Position numbers and translations under genes: made by a program. DNA of 64,000 bases from Candidatus Nanopelagicales bacterium (GTDB lineage: Bacteria; Actinomycetota; Actinomycetes; S36-B12; GCA-2699445), in assembly GCA_037045355.1 (NCBI GenBank), contig JBAOHO010000012.1, forward strand, positions 124,001 to 188,000, read 5' to 3'. Below, piece by piece: positions 7,860-17,594 of the stretch (its first letter is position 1; each line of letters opens with the position of its first letter). Under the pieces are notes generated by a model. It was given only the letters and a program-made list of their open reading frames with translations, did no database searches and was not told the DNA's origin.

Positions 7860-9994
7860 TCGACTACCCACGGTCGGGACGGACCGGTGTCGGCAGGCTG
7901 ATCCCGTCATGGAAGTTGGTCCTGGGGGGATTGGTCACCGTGGCGCTGATCGGCGTCGGCCTGTTCGTCCTCGCCGTCTACGTGCTCCCGGTCCCGCAGC
8001 CGAACGATGTCGCGATCGCCGAGACCACCAAAGTCATGTACGCCGACGGCAAGACCGAAGTCGGTCGCATCGGCGATGTCCGGCGCACGAGCGTGCCGCT
8101 GTCCGATGTCCCCGAAGATGTGCAGTACGCGATGCTTGCCGCCGAGGACCGGACGTTCTATGACCATGGCGGGTTCTCGCCCGAGGCGATCGGCCGGGCC
8201 GTGTGGAACAACTTCACGGGCGGCAGCACCCAAGGCGGCTCGACGATCACGCAGCAATATGTCAAGAACGCCTACCTGACCCAGGACCAGAACGTCCTGC
8301 GCAAGGCCAACGAACTGATCCTGGCCGTCAAACTGGAGACCATTGAATCCAAGGACGAGATCCTCGAGAACTACCTCAACACGATCTACTTCGGTCGGGG
8401 CGCCTACGGAATCGAGGCAGCTGCGGAGGCCTACTACCGGAAGTCGGCGGATGAGCTGACAGTCTCCGAGGGCGCCGCGCTCGCCGGACTGGTCCAATCA
8501 CCGGGCAACTACGAACCGTCCTTGTTCGAAGATCGCCTGACGGAACGCTGGAACTACGTCTTGGACGGCATGGTGGAAAAGGGGTGGCTCACGCCCGCCG
8601 AACGAGCCGACATCACATTTCCCAAGTTCAAGAAGCAGGACAAGAGCAACCAACTGGCGGGCCAGAACGGATACATCCTCGAAGCTGTCAAGCGCGAGAT
8701 GGTCGAGAAGGGTTGGAGCGAGGCCGAGATCGACGGTGGCGGTCTGACCATCACCACGTCCATCAAGAAGGACGCCCAAGAGGCCGCCGTTGCCGCCGTG
8801 CAGAGCGGCGGGCCGCAGTACGACACCCGCGGAGTGCGGATCGGGCTCGTTGCCGTCGAGCCGGACAGTGGTCGGATCATGGCCATCTACGGTGGTGAGG
8901 ACTACCTCGACGATCAGCTCGACAACGCGCTTCAGGCCCACGCCCAGGGTGGTTCGACTTTCAAGGCCTTCGGCTTGGCTGCGGCCATCGAGAAGGGCTA
9001 CACGCTCGACACGGTCTTGAACGGTAGTTCTCCGGCGACTGTCGACGGTTACACGCTGGAGAACTTCGGCAACTCGTCCTTCGGGCCCGTCAGCCTGCTC
9101 ACCGCCACGACAAACTCGATCAACACCGCCTATGTGCAACTCGAGAGCGAAGTCGGGGTCAACGACACCATCGACGCCGCCGAGCGGGCCGGGCTGCCGA
9201 AGGACACCCCCGGGGTCGAGAAGAACCTCACGTTCGTGCTCGGCTCCCCGTCGCCGCGTCCCATCGACATGGCCAGCTCTTTCGCCACCTTCGCCGCCCG
9301 AGGCGTGCATCACGAGCCGACCATCTTGAAGGAGATCACCCGCAATACCGGTGAGATCGCGTATCGGTCCGACGAGAAGGGTGATCGGGTCTTCGACGAG
9401 GACACGATGGACACCGTGAACTACGCCTTGCAGTCGGTTGTCAACAGCGGCACCGCAACGCGGGCTTCGTGGGTCGGGCGACCCGTCGCGGGCAAGACCG
9501 GAACCACCGATGACAGCAAGTCCGCGTGGTTCGTGGGATACACGCCGCAGATGTCGGCGGCCGTGATGATGACCAAGGCCGACAAGAAGGGCCGCCCAGT
9601 CAGTCTGGACGGCACCGGCGGCAACTACTCGATCACGGGCGGATCGTTCCCGGCCGCCATCTGGGCGGACTTCGCGTCTGCGGCATTGGCCGACGAACCG
9701 ATCGAGTACTTCACCGAACCCGGCAGCGACATGCCCACGACCACCGCCCCCGCACCCACGACTGCCCCGACGTGGGAGCCGTCGGCACCCACGGGTACGC
9801 CGACACCCAGTGGACCGTCCTCGGCGACATCCACTCCCACCACCACCCCCGAACCGACCGGGACCGGAGGTCTTGCCGTTCCGGAGCAGGAAGCTCCCGT
9901 TGATCCGGGGCTTCCACGTCAAGGAGCCGAGCAGCCAGCCGTTCCGCCACAGAACGGGCAAACACAACAGTTCCGTCGGCGTATCCCCGACTGA
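7856..9994 (+). CDS. ponA: Class A penicillin-binding protein (bifunctional transglycosylase/transpeptidase)
   Basis: 712 residues from GTG 7856, chosen because AGGAGAGG lies 6 nt upstream, the DUF5318 stop overlaps it, and longer versions would translate the 33-bp repeats. A membrane anchor (residues about 22-45) is followed by a GT51 transglycosylase domain with 'AAEDRTFYDHGGF', 'GGSTITQQYVKNAYL' and 'NTIYFGRGAYGIEAAAEAYY'. The transpeptidase domain has the SxxK motif in 'GGSTFKAF', SxN in 'TNSINTAYVQ' and KTG in 'GKTGTTDDSKSAWFVGY'. The C-terminal 85 residues are Pro/Thr-rich and probably wall-associated. It polymerises glycan strands from lipid II and cross-links them outside the membrane. 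It corresponds by synteny to ponA1 (Rv0050). Confidence 0.95.
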   Translation: MIDYPRSGRTGVGRLIPSWKLVLGGLVTVALIGVGLFVLAVYVLPVPQPNDVAIAETTKVMYADGKTEVGRIGDVRRTSVPLSDVPEDVQYAMLAAEDRTFYDHGGFSPEAIGRAVWNNFTGGSTQGGSTITQQYVKNAYLTQDQNVLRKANELILAVKLETIESKDEILENYLNTIYFGRGAYGIEAAAEAYYRKSADELTVSEGAALAGLVQSPGNYEPSLFEDRLTERWNYVLDGMVEKGWLTPAERADITFPKFKKQDKSNQLAGQNGYILEAVKREMVEKGWSEAEIDGGGLTITTSIKKDAQEAAVAAVQSGGPQYDTRGVRIGLVAVEPDSGRIMAIYGGEDYLDDQLDNALQAHAQGGSTFKAFGLAAAIEKGYTLDTVLNGSSPATVDGYTLENFGNSSFGPVSLLTATTNSINTAYVQLESEVGVNDTIDAAERAGLPKDTPGVEKNLTFVLGSPSPRPIDMASSFATFAARGVHHEPTILKEITRNTGEIAYRSDEKGDRVFDEDTMDTVNYALQSVVNSGTATRASWVGRPVAGKTGTTDDSKSAWFVGYTPQMSAAVMMTKADKKGRPVSLDGTGGNYSITGGSFPAAIWADFASAALADEPIEYFTEPGSDMPTTTAPAPTTAPTWEPSAPTGTPTPSGPSSATSTPTTTPEPTGTGGLAVPEQEAPVDPGLPRQGAEQPAVPPQNGQTQQFRRRIPD

Positions 9995-10039
9995 ACCCGT
10001 CACCACCTCCCGCATCACCCGACCGCGTAGAGTCCTCCC

Positions 10040-11491
10040 GTGAAGTCGGTGCCGGGTAGTGGACCCGAAGGGATCCCGACCGTCGCCCCCACCCGGTCCG
10101 ATCCCGCCATGGCGGCCGGTGCCGAGATCCTGGGTGGGCCGGCGGGCAGCCATAGCGCGGGTGGCGGCCTCTGGACCCCGTTGCGGATCATCGTCATCGT
10201 GGGCAGCGCCGTTTTCTGGCTCGGGTTTCTGCGCACCTACCCCTGTATCAGCAACGGTTGGTTGGATCCGGACCGCTATGAGGCGCTGTGCTACTCGGAC
10301 ATCCCGGTGCTGTACTCGTTGCGCGGTCTGGCCGACGGAATGGTCCCTTACCTGGAATGGCCGACGTCCGGGCACCCTCTGGAGTACCCGGTCCTGATCG
10401 GAGGCCTGCTGTGGGTGTTGGCAGCAGTCACCCGGCTGCTCACCGGCGGCGCACCGGATGCCACGGTGTTCTACGTCGTCAATGCGATCGCTTTGTTCGC
10501 CTTCTTCCTCACGGCGTTGGTCGCCACCGCGCTCACCGTTCGGGGTCGGGTCTGGGACGGGCTCATGTTGGCCGCTGCGCCGGCGATGCTCCTGGCGTCT
10601 TTGGTCAACTGGGATTGGCCCGCGGTCGCGCTGACTGCCCTGTTCCTGCTCGCCTGGTCGCGTCGGCATCCGGCCTGGGCCGGCATCGCGCTGGGGCTCG
10701 CCGTCGCGGCCAAGTTCTATCCCCTGCTTCTGCTCGGACCACTGTTCCTGTTGTGCCTGCGAGGGTGGCGGCTGCGGGACTTCGCCATCACGTTGGCCGC
10801 GACGATCGCCGCGTGGCTCGCGGTCAACGTGCCCGTCATGGTGAAGGGATTCGATGGCTGGTCGTACTTCTTCACGTTCTCGGCGGAGCGCGGCCAGGAT
10901 TTCGGGTCCTTGTGGTTGGCCTTGCAGACAGCCGGATTCGGCGTTTCCGCGGAGGTCCTGAACAACGTCGCAACGGCGGCGTTCCTTATTCTGTGCGCCG
11001 CTCTGGGTGCTTTGATCCTGCTCGCGCCGCGACGCCCCCGTATCGCTCAGGTCTCATTCCTTGTGGTGGCCGCGTTCCTGGTGACGAACAAGGTCTACTC
11101 GCCGCAGTTCGTGCTGTGGCTGCTCCCACTGGCCATTCTTGCCCGACCGCGGTGGCGCGATGTCATCTGGTGGCAGTTGGCCGAGGCCGTCTATTTCGTC
11201 TCGGTGTGGTGGTACCTCGTCGGGCTGTCCGGCGAGAACAAAGGACTGCCCGAGCAGTGGTACGCGGCAGCCATCATGGTGCACATCGGGGCCACGGTGC
11301 TGTTCGCTGGGCTCGTGGTTCGCGACATTGTGTGGCCCAGTCACGACCCCGTGCGTTCCGACGGAGTCCCCGAGCACAGCGATGATCCGGGCGGAGGAGT
11401 GCTCGATGGTGTCCCCGACTGGGGCCGGCCCCCCACGCCGGCGGACCCGGTCGCGGCGGTCCCCGCCGCGGGCTCGGTTGCGAAGCCCTGA
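10040..11491 (+). CDS. GT87-type (DUF2029) membrane glycosyltransferase, Rv0051-like
   Basis: A 483-residue integral membrane protein with about ten hydrophobic helices after a soluble N-terminus of about 45 residues, and a soluble acidic/Pro-rich tail. An extracytoplasmic loop with 'YLEWPTSGHPLEYPVLIGG' follows helix 1, as in the GT87/GT-C polyprenyl-phosphomannose-dependent mannosyltransferase family. Start GTG 10040 has TAGAGT (10028-10033) 6 nt upstream and no Shine-Dalgarno, so the mRNA is probably leaderless. It lies 45 bp after ponA, as Rv0051 follows ponA1 in M. tuberculosis. It likely transfers a sugar from a lipid carrier to an envelope acceptor on the outer face; the acceptor is unknown. 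Confidence 0.85.
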   Translation: MKSVPGSGPEGIPTVAPTRSDPAMAAGAEILGGPAGSHSAGGGLWTPLRIIVIVGSAVFWLGFLRTYPCISNGWLDPDRYEALCYSDIPVLYSLRGLADGMVPYLEWPTSGHPLEYPVLIGGLLWVLAAVTRLLTGGAPDATVFYVVNAIALFAFFLTALVATALTVRGRVWDGLMLAAAPAMLLASLVNWDWPAVALTALFLLAWSRRHPAWAGIALGLAVAAKFYPLLLLGPLFLLCLRGWRLRDFAITLAATIAAWLAVNVPVMVKGFDGWSYFFTFSAERGQDFGSLWLALQTAGFGVSAEVLNNVATAAFLILCAALGALILLAPRRPRIAQVSFLVVAAFLVTNKVYSPQFVLWLLPLAILARPRWRDVIWWQLAEAVYFVSVWWYLVGLSGENKGLPEQWYAAAIMVHIGATVLFAGLVVRDIVWPSHDPVRSDGVPEHSDDPGGGVLDGVPDWGRPPTPADPVAAVPAAGSVAKP

Positions 11492-11529
11492 CCAGTTCTG
11501 TTGCTGAGCCCAACGTGCCGGTGGGGCAG

Positions 11530-13340
11530 TCAGTGTGCGGGAGATGCAGTTGGGCTGTCCGCCGACCCGCTGAGATCCACCTCGTTGCCATTGACGATGG
11601 TCCGCAGGACCGTGATGTCACGGAACTGCGGCATGGGCGTCCGGAGTGGATCGCGGTCGAGGACGACGAGGTCGGCGTACTTGCCGGGGCTGATGGAACC
11701 CAGCTTGTCCTCAGCTCGGATCTGCCAGGCCGCATCGATGGTCATCGCCCGCAGGGCTTCGGGCACTGCAATCGACTCATCACTTCCGTATCTACTCCCC
11801 TGCGCTGACCTGCGGGTGATGGCTGTGTACATCAGGTGGAAGGGTTTGCTCTCGAACATGGGTTGGTCCGCGTGCAAGCTGTAGGGGATACCGGCCAAGC
11901 CGGCCGATCGCACTGGTAGCGCCATGTCAGTGCGCTGGCGACCCAGGATCGAGTCTTCCAATGCTTCGCCGTAGTAGTAGAGGTGATTGATGTGGAAACT
12001 CGGGGAGACTCCGAGGTCCCACATCCGCATGAGCTGTTTGGGGCGCATCAGGACTCCGTGCTCGATCCTGTCGCGGTAGGGGTGAAGGTCGAGTTGCCGA
12101 CCGGCCGACTCGAAAGCGCGGGCGACGTCGTCCAGGGCCTGATCCCCCTGGGCGTGCACGATCAACTGCCAGCCCGCGGCGTTGTACTTCTCGATTGCTG
12201 CCGTCAGTTCGGGAACCGAGATGAGGGGCTCACCCGTGTGACCCGGTTCGAGATCCATGTCCTCGAGCGTCAGTTCCGACTTCTTGTACGGCTCCGAGAG
12301 GTACGCCGACCCGACGTACGGCGAGCCGTCGTACCACAGCTTCACGCCTAGGACGCGGAACGAGTCGTCGCCGTTGTCAGGGTTATCCGGGAGCAGTTCC
12401 GTCATCTCCGGTCGAACGTAGATGTAGTGCCGCGGGAAGGGCTCCCGGCTGGGGAACAACCCCACCCGGTTCAGGAGTTGACCGAGCAGGATGGGCTGCT
12501 CTGCGGAGAGGTTCTGCTCGAGCCAGAACATCACCTTCTGATCCGATGTCAGCCCGGCGCTGACCACGGTCGTGTTGCCGTTGGCTGCGTACTGGCGCAT
12601 GGTTTCCGCGAAGCTGGCCAGTAGCTCCTTCTTCGGAGTCGCGTCCAGATAGGCCTGCTTGATCGGCTCGAATGCGGCCTGTTCCACGATCTCGCCGTTC
12701 AGACGGCCGGCCTTGTCCCGACCGTAGTAGCTGGCATCCGAAGGGTCCGGGTGTCGTCGGTGATGCCCGCGGCCTCGAGCGCGGCGGAATTGGCCCAGTA
12801 GTTGTGCAGTGTCTGGGACAAGATCACCAGAGGGTTGTCCGGGGCGATGCGATCCAGCTTCTTCCGAGTCGGAGTGCGGAGATCAGTGGTGAGGATGGGA
12901 TCCAGGCCCCGACCGGCGATCCACTCACCCTTCTCGTAGTCAGGCACTGCTGCCTTGAGTGTGGCCCACACGTCTGAGTTCCGTTTGTGCGTGAACCCGG
13001 ACAAGTCGATCATGCTGTGCAGGAATGCGGAGATGTCGACGTGACTGTGGGCGTCGATGAATCCGGGCATCATCGTCTTCCCGTCGAGATCGACGAGGAC
13101 CGTATCGGGAGTCTGCTGTCGCAGTATCGACTCCGAGTCACCCACGGATATGACCCGGCCGTCGCGGACCAGCACTGCCTGGGCACGAGGCAGGGAGTCG
13201 TCCATGGTGAGGACGTTGCCGTTGAAGTAGATCGTCTCAGCCTGGCGCTGGTAGTCCGATCGCAGCGACACCGCGAAACCCACAAGGCCCAAGACGATGA
13301 CGACTGCGACAGCGAGGGCAATGCGTTTCCACATTTTCAT
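11530..13340 (-). CDS. Membrane-anchored YtcJ-like amidohydrolase (frameshifted near 12747)
   Basis: Two adjoining frames (13340 to about 12745, and about 12745 to 11530) make one protein of about 600 residues. The first has an N-terminal membrane anchor (about 15 hydrophobic residues after 'MKMWKR') and the metal-site strand 'MPGFIDAHSHVD'; the second has 'LIVHAQGDQALDD', 'RIEHGVLM' and the closing 'GKYADLVVLDRDP'. These are signatures of the YtcJ/NfdA type of metal-dependent amidohydrolase, here facing outward. Restoring one G in the GG at 12747 joins the frames (DTRDPSDASYYG reading through). Start ATG 13340 follows a GGGGGA on the coding strand; the frame is open further upstream through the repeat at 13357. 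Substrate unknown. Confidence 0.75.
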
Positions 13341-13356
13341 CAATTCCCCCGGATCT

Positions 13357-13427
13357 GATTCATTCCCTGGAAGTTCATCCATCCCCTTGGAAGCTTCATT
13401 CCCCGGAAGCCTCATCCCCTTGGAAGC
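13357..13427 (-). repeat. Imperfect 16-20 bp tandem repeat upstream of the amidohydrolase start
   Basis: On the + strand four units of the general form TTCATYCCCYTGGAAG lie head to tail, ending 17 bp before the amidohydrolase start codon. On the coding strand each carries a purine-rich AAGGGGATG or GGGGAATG, that is, a ribosome-binding-site-like stretch followed by ATG. If translated they would give alternating ASKGM and LPGNE peptides. The remainder of the gap to the FemABX gene (13428-13612) shows nothing I recognise. Confidence 0.7.
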
Positions 13428-13612
13428 AGTGACGGGCTGGTCCACGTCACATGCCCGATTCTAGCGATCGCAAGCGAAAGGAGTCCCCGGCGAGAGGGCT
13501 CCCTCCTGCAAGCGGGCTCCACCCGAGCCGCTCTCCTTCGCAGGCCACTTCGCCGAACCCTGATCACTGGTCCTCGGTGGCGCGCAGTAGCCGAAGGACC
13601 GGTGGATCCGGC

Positions 13613-14680
13613 TCAGAGCATGATGCGGTCGACCACCGGTGCCAGGACCCCATGCCAAGTTGCCCTCACCGGGAAGTGCCAGGTTCCCATCAGTTGGGCC
13701 AGGTGCACGGGTGGCCATCCCGGTGCCGGTGAACGCACGGGAGCCCGTCGCTCGGCCGTGATGGTGGGGACCGCGAGTGTGCGAGCGCCACGGGTCCTGC
13801 TGCGGGACATGATCTGATTACGCAGCATCTGTACCACTGCTTGATCGGCGTCGGGCAGCGGCAGTGGTGTGGATAGATCCCACGCGCGGTCTCCGACTGT
13901 CGCGTACAGCCCCCCGTAGGCGACAGCGCCGTCGCGCTCGACGACCAGCAGCGACACCCCGGCGAAATCGTCGCCCGCCAGTCCCCGCCAACGTTGGGTC
14001 AGGTCCTTGAGACCGGGAAGGCTCAGGCCACCGTGGGCGGCGGTGATCGCGGAGTGGACGGCGGCCAGGTCATCGACAGTGCCGGGTCGCACGGTGTACC
14101 CCGCCGCCAGTGCCTGCGAGTCGGTCCCGGGCTCACCGGGACTTGGACGGCGGGTGAGGACCACTTCGGCGAGGAAGGTCTCCGGTGCGGTGGTCATCCT
14201 GCGCCATCGCGCGGTGGCCAGGCGGTCTGCGACGAGGCGGGAATCCTGCATCGGGTCGGTGGGCCGGTGCAGAACGAGTTCCTTGCCCGCCGCTCGTTCG
14301 GAGGGATCGAACCCCCACCACTCGCGGGACGCCACCACCGGGTTCACGCGGGCAGTGAATACGCCGCGTTCCCGGAGGTGGTCGACGAGCGGGTCCAACC
14401 AGTTGGACAGGGAATACCGGGGCCGACGCCGCCCCGTCCAGTCGATGTCCGGGCCGGACTCGAACACCGCCACCGACCGCATCGGCAGCCGCGGCAGACC
14501 TCGGTAGCGGAAGAGTCCGGCTCCGATGAGGGTCTCCCCGTCGAACCACCCGACGGACTCAGTGCGGGCGGCGACGAACCCTCGACCCCAGCCCGGTGTC
14601 TGTTCCAGAGGAACGCTGGGCTGAGAAGCGATGTAGACGCGGTGTTCGGCCGCGCTGATGGTCCGGACGGACAGTGCCAT
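13613..14680 (-). CDS. FemABX-family aminoacyl/peptidyl transferase
   Basis: 355 residues with the twin GNAT-like fold of the FemABX family: the N-terminal part has 'PLEQTPGWGRGFVAARTES' followed by 'GAGLFRYRGLPRLPMRSVAV' (entry strand of domain 1), and the C-terminal part has a second acetyltransferase-like half with 'VAYGGLYATVGDRAWDL'. Members use aminoacyl-tRNA to add residues to the peptidoglycan stem peptide on lipid II, in the cytoplasm at the membrane. It is the last gene of a short xth-fem pair, 3 bp after the exonuclease gene. A FemABX gene also sits in the ponA-rpsF interval of Streptomyces, which supports a wall role. The amino acid added cannot be read from the sequence. Confidence 0.8.
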   Translation of the reverse strand: MALSVRTISAAEHRVYIASQPSVPLEQTPGWGRGFVAARTESVGWFDGETLIGAGLFRYRGLPRLPMRSVAVFESGPDIDWTGRRRPRYSLSNWLDPLVDHLRERGVFTARVNPVVASREWWGFDPSERAAGKELVLHRPTDPMQDSRLVADRLATARWRRMTTAPETFLAEVVLTRRPSPGEPGTDSQALAAGYTVRPGTVDDLAAVHSAITAAHGGLSLPGLKDLTQRWRGLAGDDFAGVSLLVVERDGAVAYGGLYATVGDRAWDLSTPLPLPDADQAVVQMLRNQIMSRSRTRGARTLAVPTITAERRAPVRSPAPGWPPVHLAQLMGTWHFPVRATWHGVLAPVVDRIML

Positions 14681-14683
14681 GGC

Positions 14684-15464
14684 TCAGTCGGACAGGTCGA
14701 CGACGACGGGTGCGTGGTCCGACGCGGATTTGCCTTTGCGCGCTTCCCGGTCGGAGTAGGCGTCGGTCACACGTTGGGCGACCGCAGGGGTGGCGTAGAC
14801 GAGGTCGATGCGCATGCCTCGGTTCTTGGGAAACGCCAACTGCCGGTAGTCCCAGAAAGTGAACGCATGCTCGTACTTCAGCGGGCGAGGCTCGATCTCG
14901 GTGAGCCCGCCGGCCTCGAGCAGTTTGAGTCCAGCGCGTTCCTGCTCGGTCACATGAGTGCTGTCGCGGAAAGCCTCGATGTCGTAGACATCGGAGTCGG
15001 TGGGGGCGACGTTGAAGTCCCCCATGAGAGCCAGGTCGCGGTGAGCGGTCATCTCGGCGCGGGCAGTCTCGTTCAGGGCCCCCAGCCAGCGGAGTTTGTA
15101 TTGGTAGTGCTCGTGGTCGACCGTGCGACCGTTCGGGATGTACAGACTCCAAATCCGCAGCCCACCGCAGGTCGCGGCGATGGCCCGGGGTTCGATCTTG
15201 CCCTCCCATTCGGGCTGCTCCGCCAAGTTGTCCCGGACATCAGTCAGACCCGACGCGACTCACGATGGCCACACCGTTCCACGCTCCGGAACCCAATGCC
15301 ACCGACTCGTACCCGAGTCCGGAGAACACGAGATCGGGGAAGTCTGCGGTGGCGCACTTGGTCTCCTGGATGCACAGCACGTCCGGTTGGGCGCTGGCCA
15401 TCCAGGTGGTGAGGTGCTCCAGTCGGCGGTTCACGGAGTTGATGTTCCAGGTGGCGATGCGCAC
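14684..15464 (-). CDS. xth: Exodeoxyribonuclease III (frameshifted near 15248)
   Basis: Two frames (15464-15240 and 15250-14684) add up to about 260 residues, the normal size of ExoIII/AP endonuclease. The first carries 'RIATWNINSVNRRLEHL' and 'PDVLCIQETKC' (metal-binding Asn and Glu); the second carries 'ALMGDFNVAP', 'HAFTFWDYRQ' and 'RIDLVYATPA', ending 'SDHAPVVVDL' (catalytic Asp-His). Dropping one T at 15248 restores 'SRVGLTDVRDNLAEQPEW'. It removes nucleotides 3'-5' from duplex DNA and cuts abasic sites. Start GTG 15464 has TAGACT 7 nt upstream (15472-15477), so it is probably leaderless; the frame runs further upstream but without family similarity. Confidence 0.85.
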
Positions 15465-15791
15465 CTGAGGGAGTCTACGTCGGCCCGGCATTTCCCCGAT
15501 GTCGCCGTATCCGGCGGGAGCGCGGCACCCGGTGGCGGGATGACGTCCGGCTGTGCGCGAGCTCCGCCGTCGGGGGAGGGGCGAGTCCGATACCGAAAGG
15601 TGATGCACTCCTGGGCGCCGGACGTCCTCCGCTGGGAACGTGATTTCCGCGCAGCGGGGGGCAGCGGCTACCCTGGGGAAACTTCCCGCCGGGCATCAGC
15701 ACCGGTTCCACCGGCTGGCGTCGGTCGGGGAGGCGCAGAGACCCTCCTGCCATGGAACGTCCATGGCCGTCCGAGTCCGAAGGAGGCAGGT
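15465..15791. promoter_or_regulatory. Divergent intergenic region between xth and rpsF
   Basis: 327 bp without a gene. It holds the likely xth -10 (TAGACT on the minus strand, 15472-15477) and the leader of the rpsF operon. A perfect 6-bp hairpin (CCATGG, 5-nt loop, CCATGG, 15750-15766) lies 15 bp before the rpsF ribosome-binding site AGGAGG (15781-15786). A TANNNT box (TACCCT) occurs near 15669. The rpsF operon is autoregulated by S6:S18 binding to leader RNA in many bacteria; I cannot confirm such a fold here. Confidence 0.4.
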
Positions 15792-16088
15792 GTGAACGCG
15801 CGCAAATACGAGGTCATGGTGATCCTCGCTCCCGATCTGGAGGAGCGCACCGTGCAGCCCACTCTCGACACGTTCTTGAACGTGATCCGTCACGGTGGGG
15901 GCGAGGTGGCCAACATCGATGTCTGGGGCCGGCGCCGCATGGCCTACGAGATCAACAAGCAGTCCGACGGCATCTACGCGGTGCTCGACGTGACGTGCAC
16001 CCCGGACGCTGTCAAGGAACTCGACCGTCAACTCAGCCTCAACGAATCGGTGCTGCGCACCAAAGTCGTCCGCCCGGAAGCGAAGTAG
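15792..16088 (+). CDS. rpsF: 30S ribosomal protein S6
   Basis: 98 residues from GTG 15792, chosen for the AGGAGG 5 nt upstream and because the protein then begins 'MNARKYEVMVILAPDLEE' like other S6 proteins. The 'DVWGRRRMAYEINKQSDGIY' stretch (about 45-65) is the conserved S18- and rRNA-contacting strand. S6 pairs with S18 in the 30S platform; both are encoded in this operon. The longer open frame upstream of 15792 has no S6 similarity. Next gene ssb starts 5 bp after the stop. Confidence 0.96.
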   Translation: MNARKYEVMVILAPDLEERTVQPTLDTFLNVIRHGGGEVANIDVWGRRRMAYEINKQSDGIYAVLDVTCTPDAVKELDRQLSLNESVLRTKVVRPEAK

Positions 16089-16093
16089 GGAAC

Positions 16094-16576
16094 ATGGCAG
16101 CTGGAGATACCACCATCACTGTTGTCGGCAACATGGTTGCCGACCCGGAACTGCGGTTCACGCCCTCCGGTGCGGCGGTCGCGTCGTTCCGAATCGCTTC
16201 GACTCCTCGGTTCTTCGACAAGAACGCCAACGAGTGGAAGGACGGCGACTCGCTGTTCTTGACGTGCAACGTGTGGCGCCAATACGCCGAGAACGTCGCG
16301 GAATCCCTCAGCAAGGGCATGCGGGTGATCGTCACCGGACGGCTCAAGCAGCGTTCCTATGAGACGCGTGAGGGCGAGAAGCGCACCGTGTTCGAGGTCG
16401 AGGTCGACGATGTCGGCCCGGCACTGCGCAACGCGACCGCCAAGGTCAACCGCATTTCCCGTGAGGGCGGATTCTCCAGCGGTGGCAACAGCGGTGGGGG
16501 AGGCTTCGGCGCAGCAGCCGATGACCCGTGGGCGTCCGCTCCCGCATCCGACACTCCCCCCTCTGACCCCTTCTGA
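16094..16576 (+). CDS. ssb: Single-stranded DNA-binding protein
   Basis: 160 residues. The N-terminal 110 form the OB fold: 'TTITVVGNMVADPELRFTPS', 'ASFRIASTPRFFD', 'DSLFLTCNVWRQYAENVAES' and 'GMRVIVTGRLKQRSYETREG'. A Gly/Ser-rich linker leads to the C-terminal tip 'DTPPSDPF', a variant of the acidic DDIPF tip that recruits replication partners. It protects single-stranded DNA during replication and repair. Start ATG 16094 lies 5 bp behind rpsF. The order rpsF-ssb-rpsR-rplI is standard for bacteria. Confidence 0.96.
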   Translation: MAAGDTTITVVGNMVADPELRFTPSGAAVASFRIASTPRFFDKNANEWKDGDSLFLTCNVWRQYAENVAESLSKGMRVIVTGRLKQRSYETREGEKRTVFEVEVDDVGPALRNATAKVNRISREGGFSSGGNSGGGGFGAAADDPWASAPASDTPPSDPF

Positions 16577-16643
16577 CCGACCCCCCTTCTGACCGACTCG
16601 CGTCCGACCGACCTGTCCTCGTCCGACCGTAGTCGTCCGACCG
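16571..16643 (+). repeat. Degenerate CTGACCGA/TCCGACCG repeats after ssb
   Basis: Five copies of a (T)YCGACCGA-type octamer start at about 16571, 16587, 16602, 16621 and 16635, beginning inside the last codons of ssb and running toward rpsR. A perfect 7-bp hairpin (AACCTGA, six C, TCAGGTT; 16662-16681) and a weaker CCGGC/GCCGG pair (16691-16707) follow before the rpsR ribosome-binding site. Confidence 0.6.
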
Positions 16644-16725
16644 AGGACCCAACCCCCACTCAACCTGACCCCCCTCAGGTTCCCAACTTCCCGGCCCTGT
16701 GTGCCGGGCTGACAGGAGAACACCA

Positions 16726-16962
16726 ATGACGAAGCAGATTGTGCGCCCCGTGCGCAAGAAGCCGTGCCAGTTCTGCTCGGAGAAAGCCCCCTACATCGAC
16801 TACAAGGACACGTCGCTGTTGCGCAAGTTCATCTCCGATCGTGGCAAGATCCGGGCCCGCCGGGTCACCGGCAACTGCAGCCAGCACCAGCGAGAGATCG
16901 CGACGGCCGTCAAGAACGCCCGCGAGATGGCGCTGCTCCCCTACACCTCGACCGCCCGCTGA
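16726..16962 (+). CDS. rpsR: 30S ribosomal protein S18, zinc-binding (C+) form
   Basis: 78 residues starting at ATG 16726 with CAGGAGA upstream. 'KKPCQFCSEK' provides a CxxC pair and 'TGNCSQHQREI' a further Cys and His, giving the metal-binding C+ type of S18; mycobacteria carry both C+ and C- copies, the latter in a separate zinc-regulated cluster. 'IDYKDTSLLRKFISDRGKI' is the conserved core. S18 binds S6 on the 30S platform. An upstream ATG at 16699 in frame is less likely because the ribosome-binding site fits 16726. Confidence 0.96.
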   Translation: MTKQIVRPVRKKPCQFCSEKAPYIDYKDTSLLRKFISDRGKIRARRVTGNCSQHQREIATAVKNAREMALLPYTSTAR

Positions 16963-16976
16963 CAGGAGACGGAATC

Positions 16977-17424
16977 ATGAAACTGATCCTGACTCGTGAG
17001 ATTTCCAACCTCGGCTCCCCCGGTGACGTCGTCGAGGTCAAGGACGGATACGGACGCAACTACCTCGTGCCGCAGGGCCACGCGATCGCGTGGACCCGTG
17101 GAGCCGAGAAGCAGATCGCGCAGATCAAGCGCTCGCGCGAAGTACGGGAGGTGCGCGATCTCGGTCACGCCAGACGAACTCAAGACCGAACTCGAGGCGT
17201 TGTCCGTGACCGTGCCCGCCAAGGCCGGGGACACCGGGCAGCTGTTCGGATCGGTCAGCGCGAAGGACATCGCTCAGGCGATCAAGGCAGCCGGTGGCCC
17301 CGATCTCGATCGCCAGCGGTTGCAGATCGATCACCCGATCAAGCACATCGGGGAGCATCAAGTCACGGTGGTCCTTCATCCCGAGGTCAGCGCGACCGTC
17401 ACTGTGTCGGTCATCTCTGCTTGA
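16977..17424 (+). CDS. rplI: 50S ribosomal protein L9 (frameshifted near 17172)
   Basis: Start ATG 16977 follows ACAGGAGACGG. The first frame gives 'MKLILTREISNLGSPGDVVE' and 'DGYGRNYLVPQGHAIAWT', the conserved L9 N-terminal domain, up to 'REVRDLGHA'. The rest ('DELKTELEALSVTVPAKAGD', 'GQLFGSVSAKDIAQAI', closing '...VSVISA') is in the next frame and ends at 17424. Removing one A at about 17172 (GCC-A-GAC) fuses them into a normal protein of about 148 residues. L9 binds 23S rRNA near the L1 stalk. A broken copy of this core gene in an otherwise intact operon is the best evidence for base-calling errors in this sequence. Confidence 0.93.
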
Positions 17425-17594
17425 GTCCGCGGCAGTTCGTTCCTGAGCGACGTCGGTCGGTGCGTGGCGCAACTGGTCAGCGCTGGCGCAGAAGCGGCTC
17501 CTCAACGGAGCGCGCGCTCCGCACCGGTTTGTGGCGCTCCCGCGCCAGGTGCTGGGCCTCTTCAGTTCGCGGGCGGGCGGAGGCCCGATGGGGG

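Noticed and set aside
8498..10669. 723-residue antisense frame opposite ponA and the GT87 gene
   Set aside because: Spans two unrelated genes, low-complexity Gly/Arg/Val sequence, no start signal; shadow.
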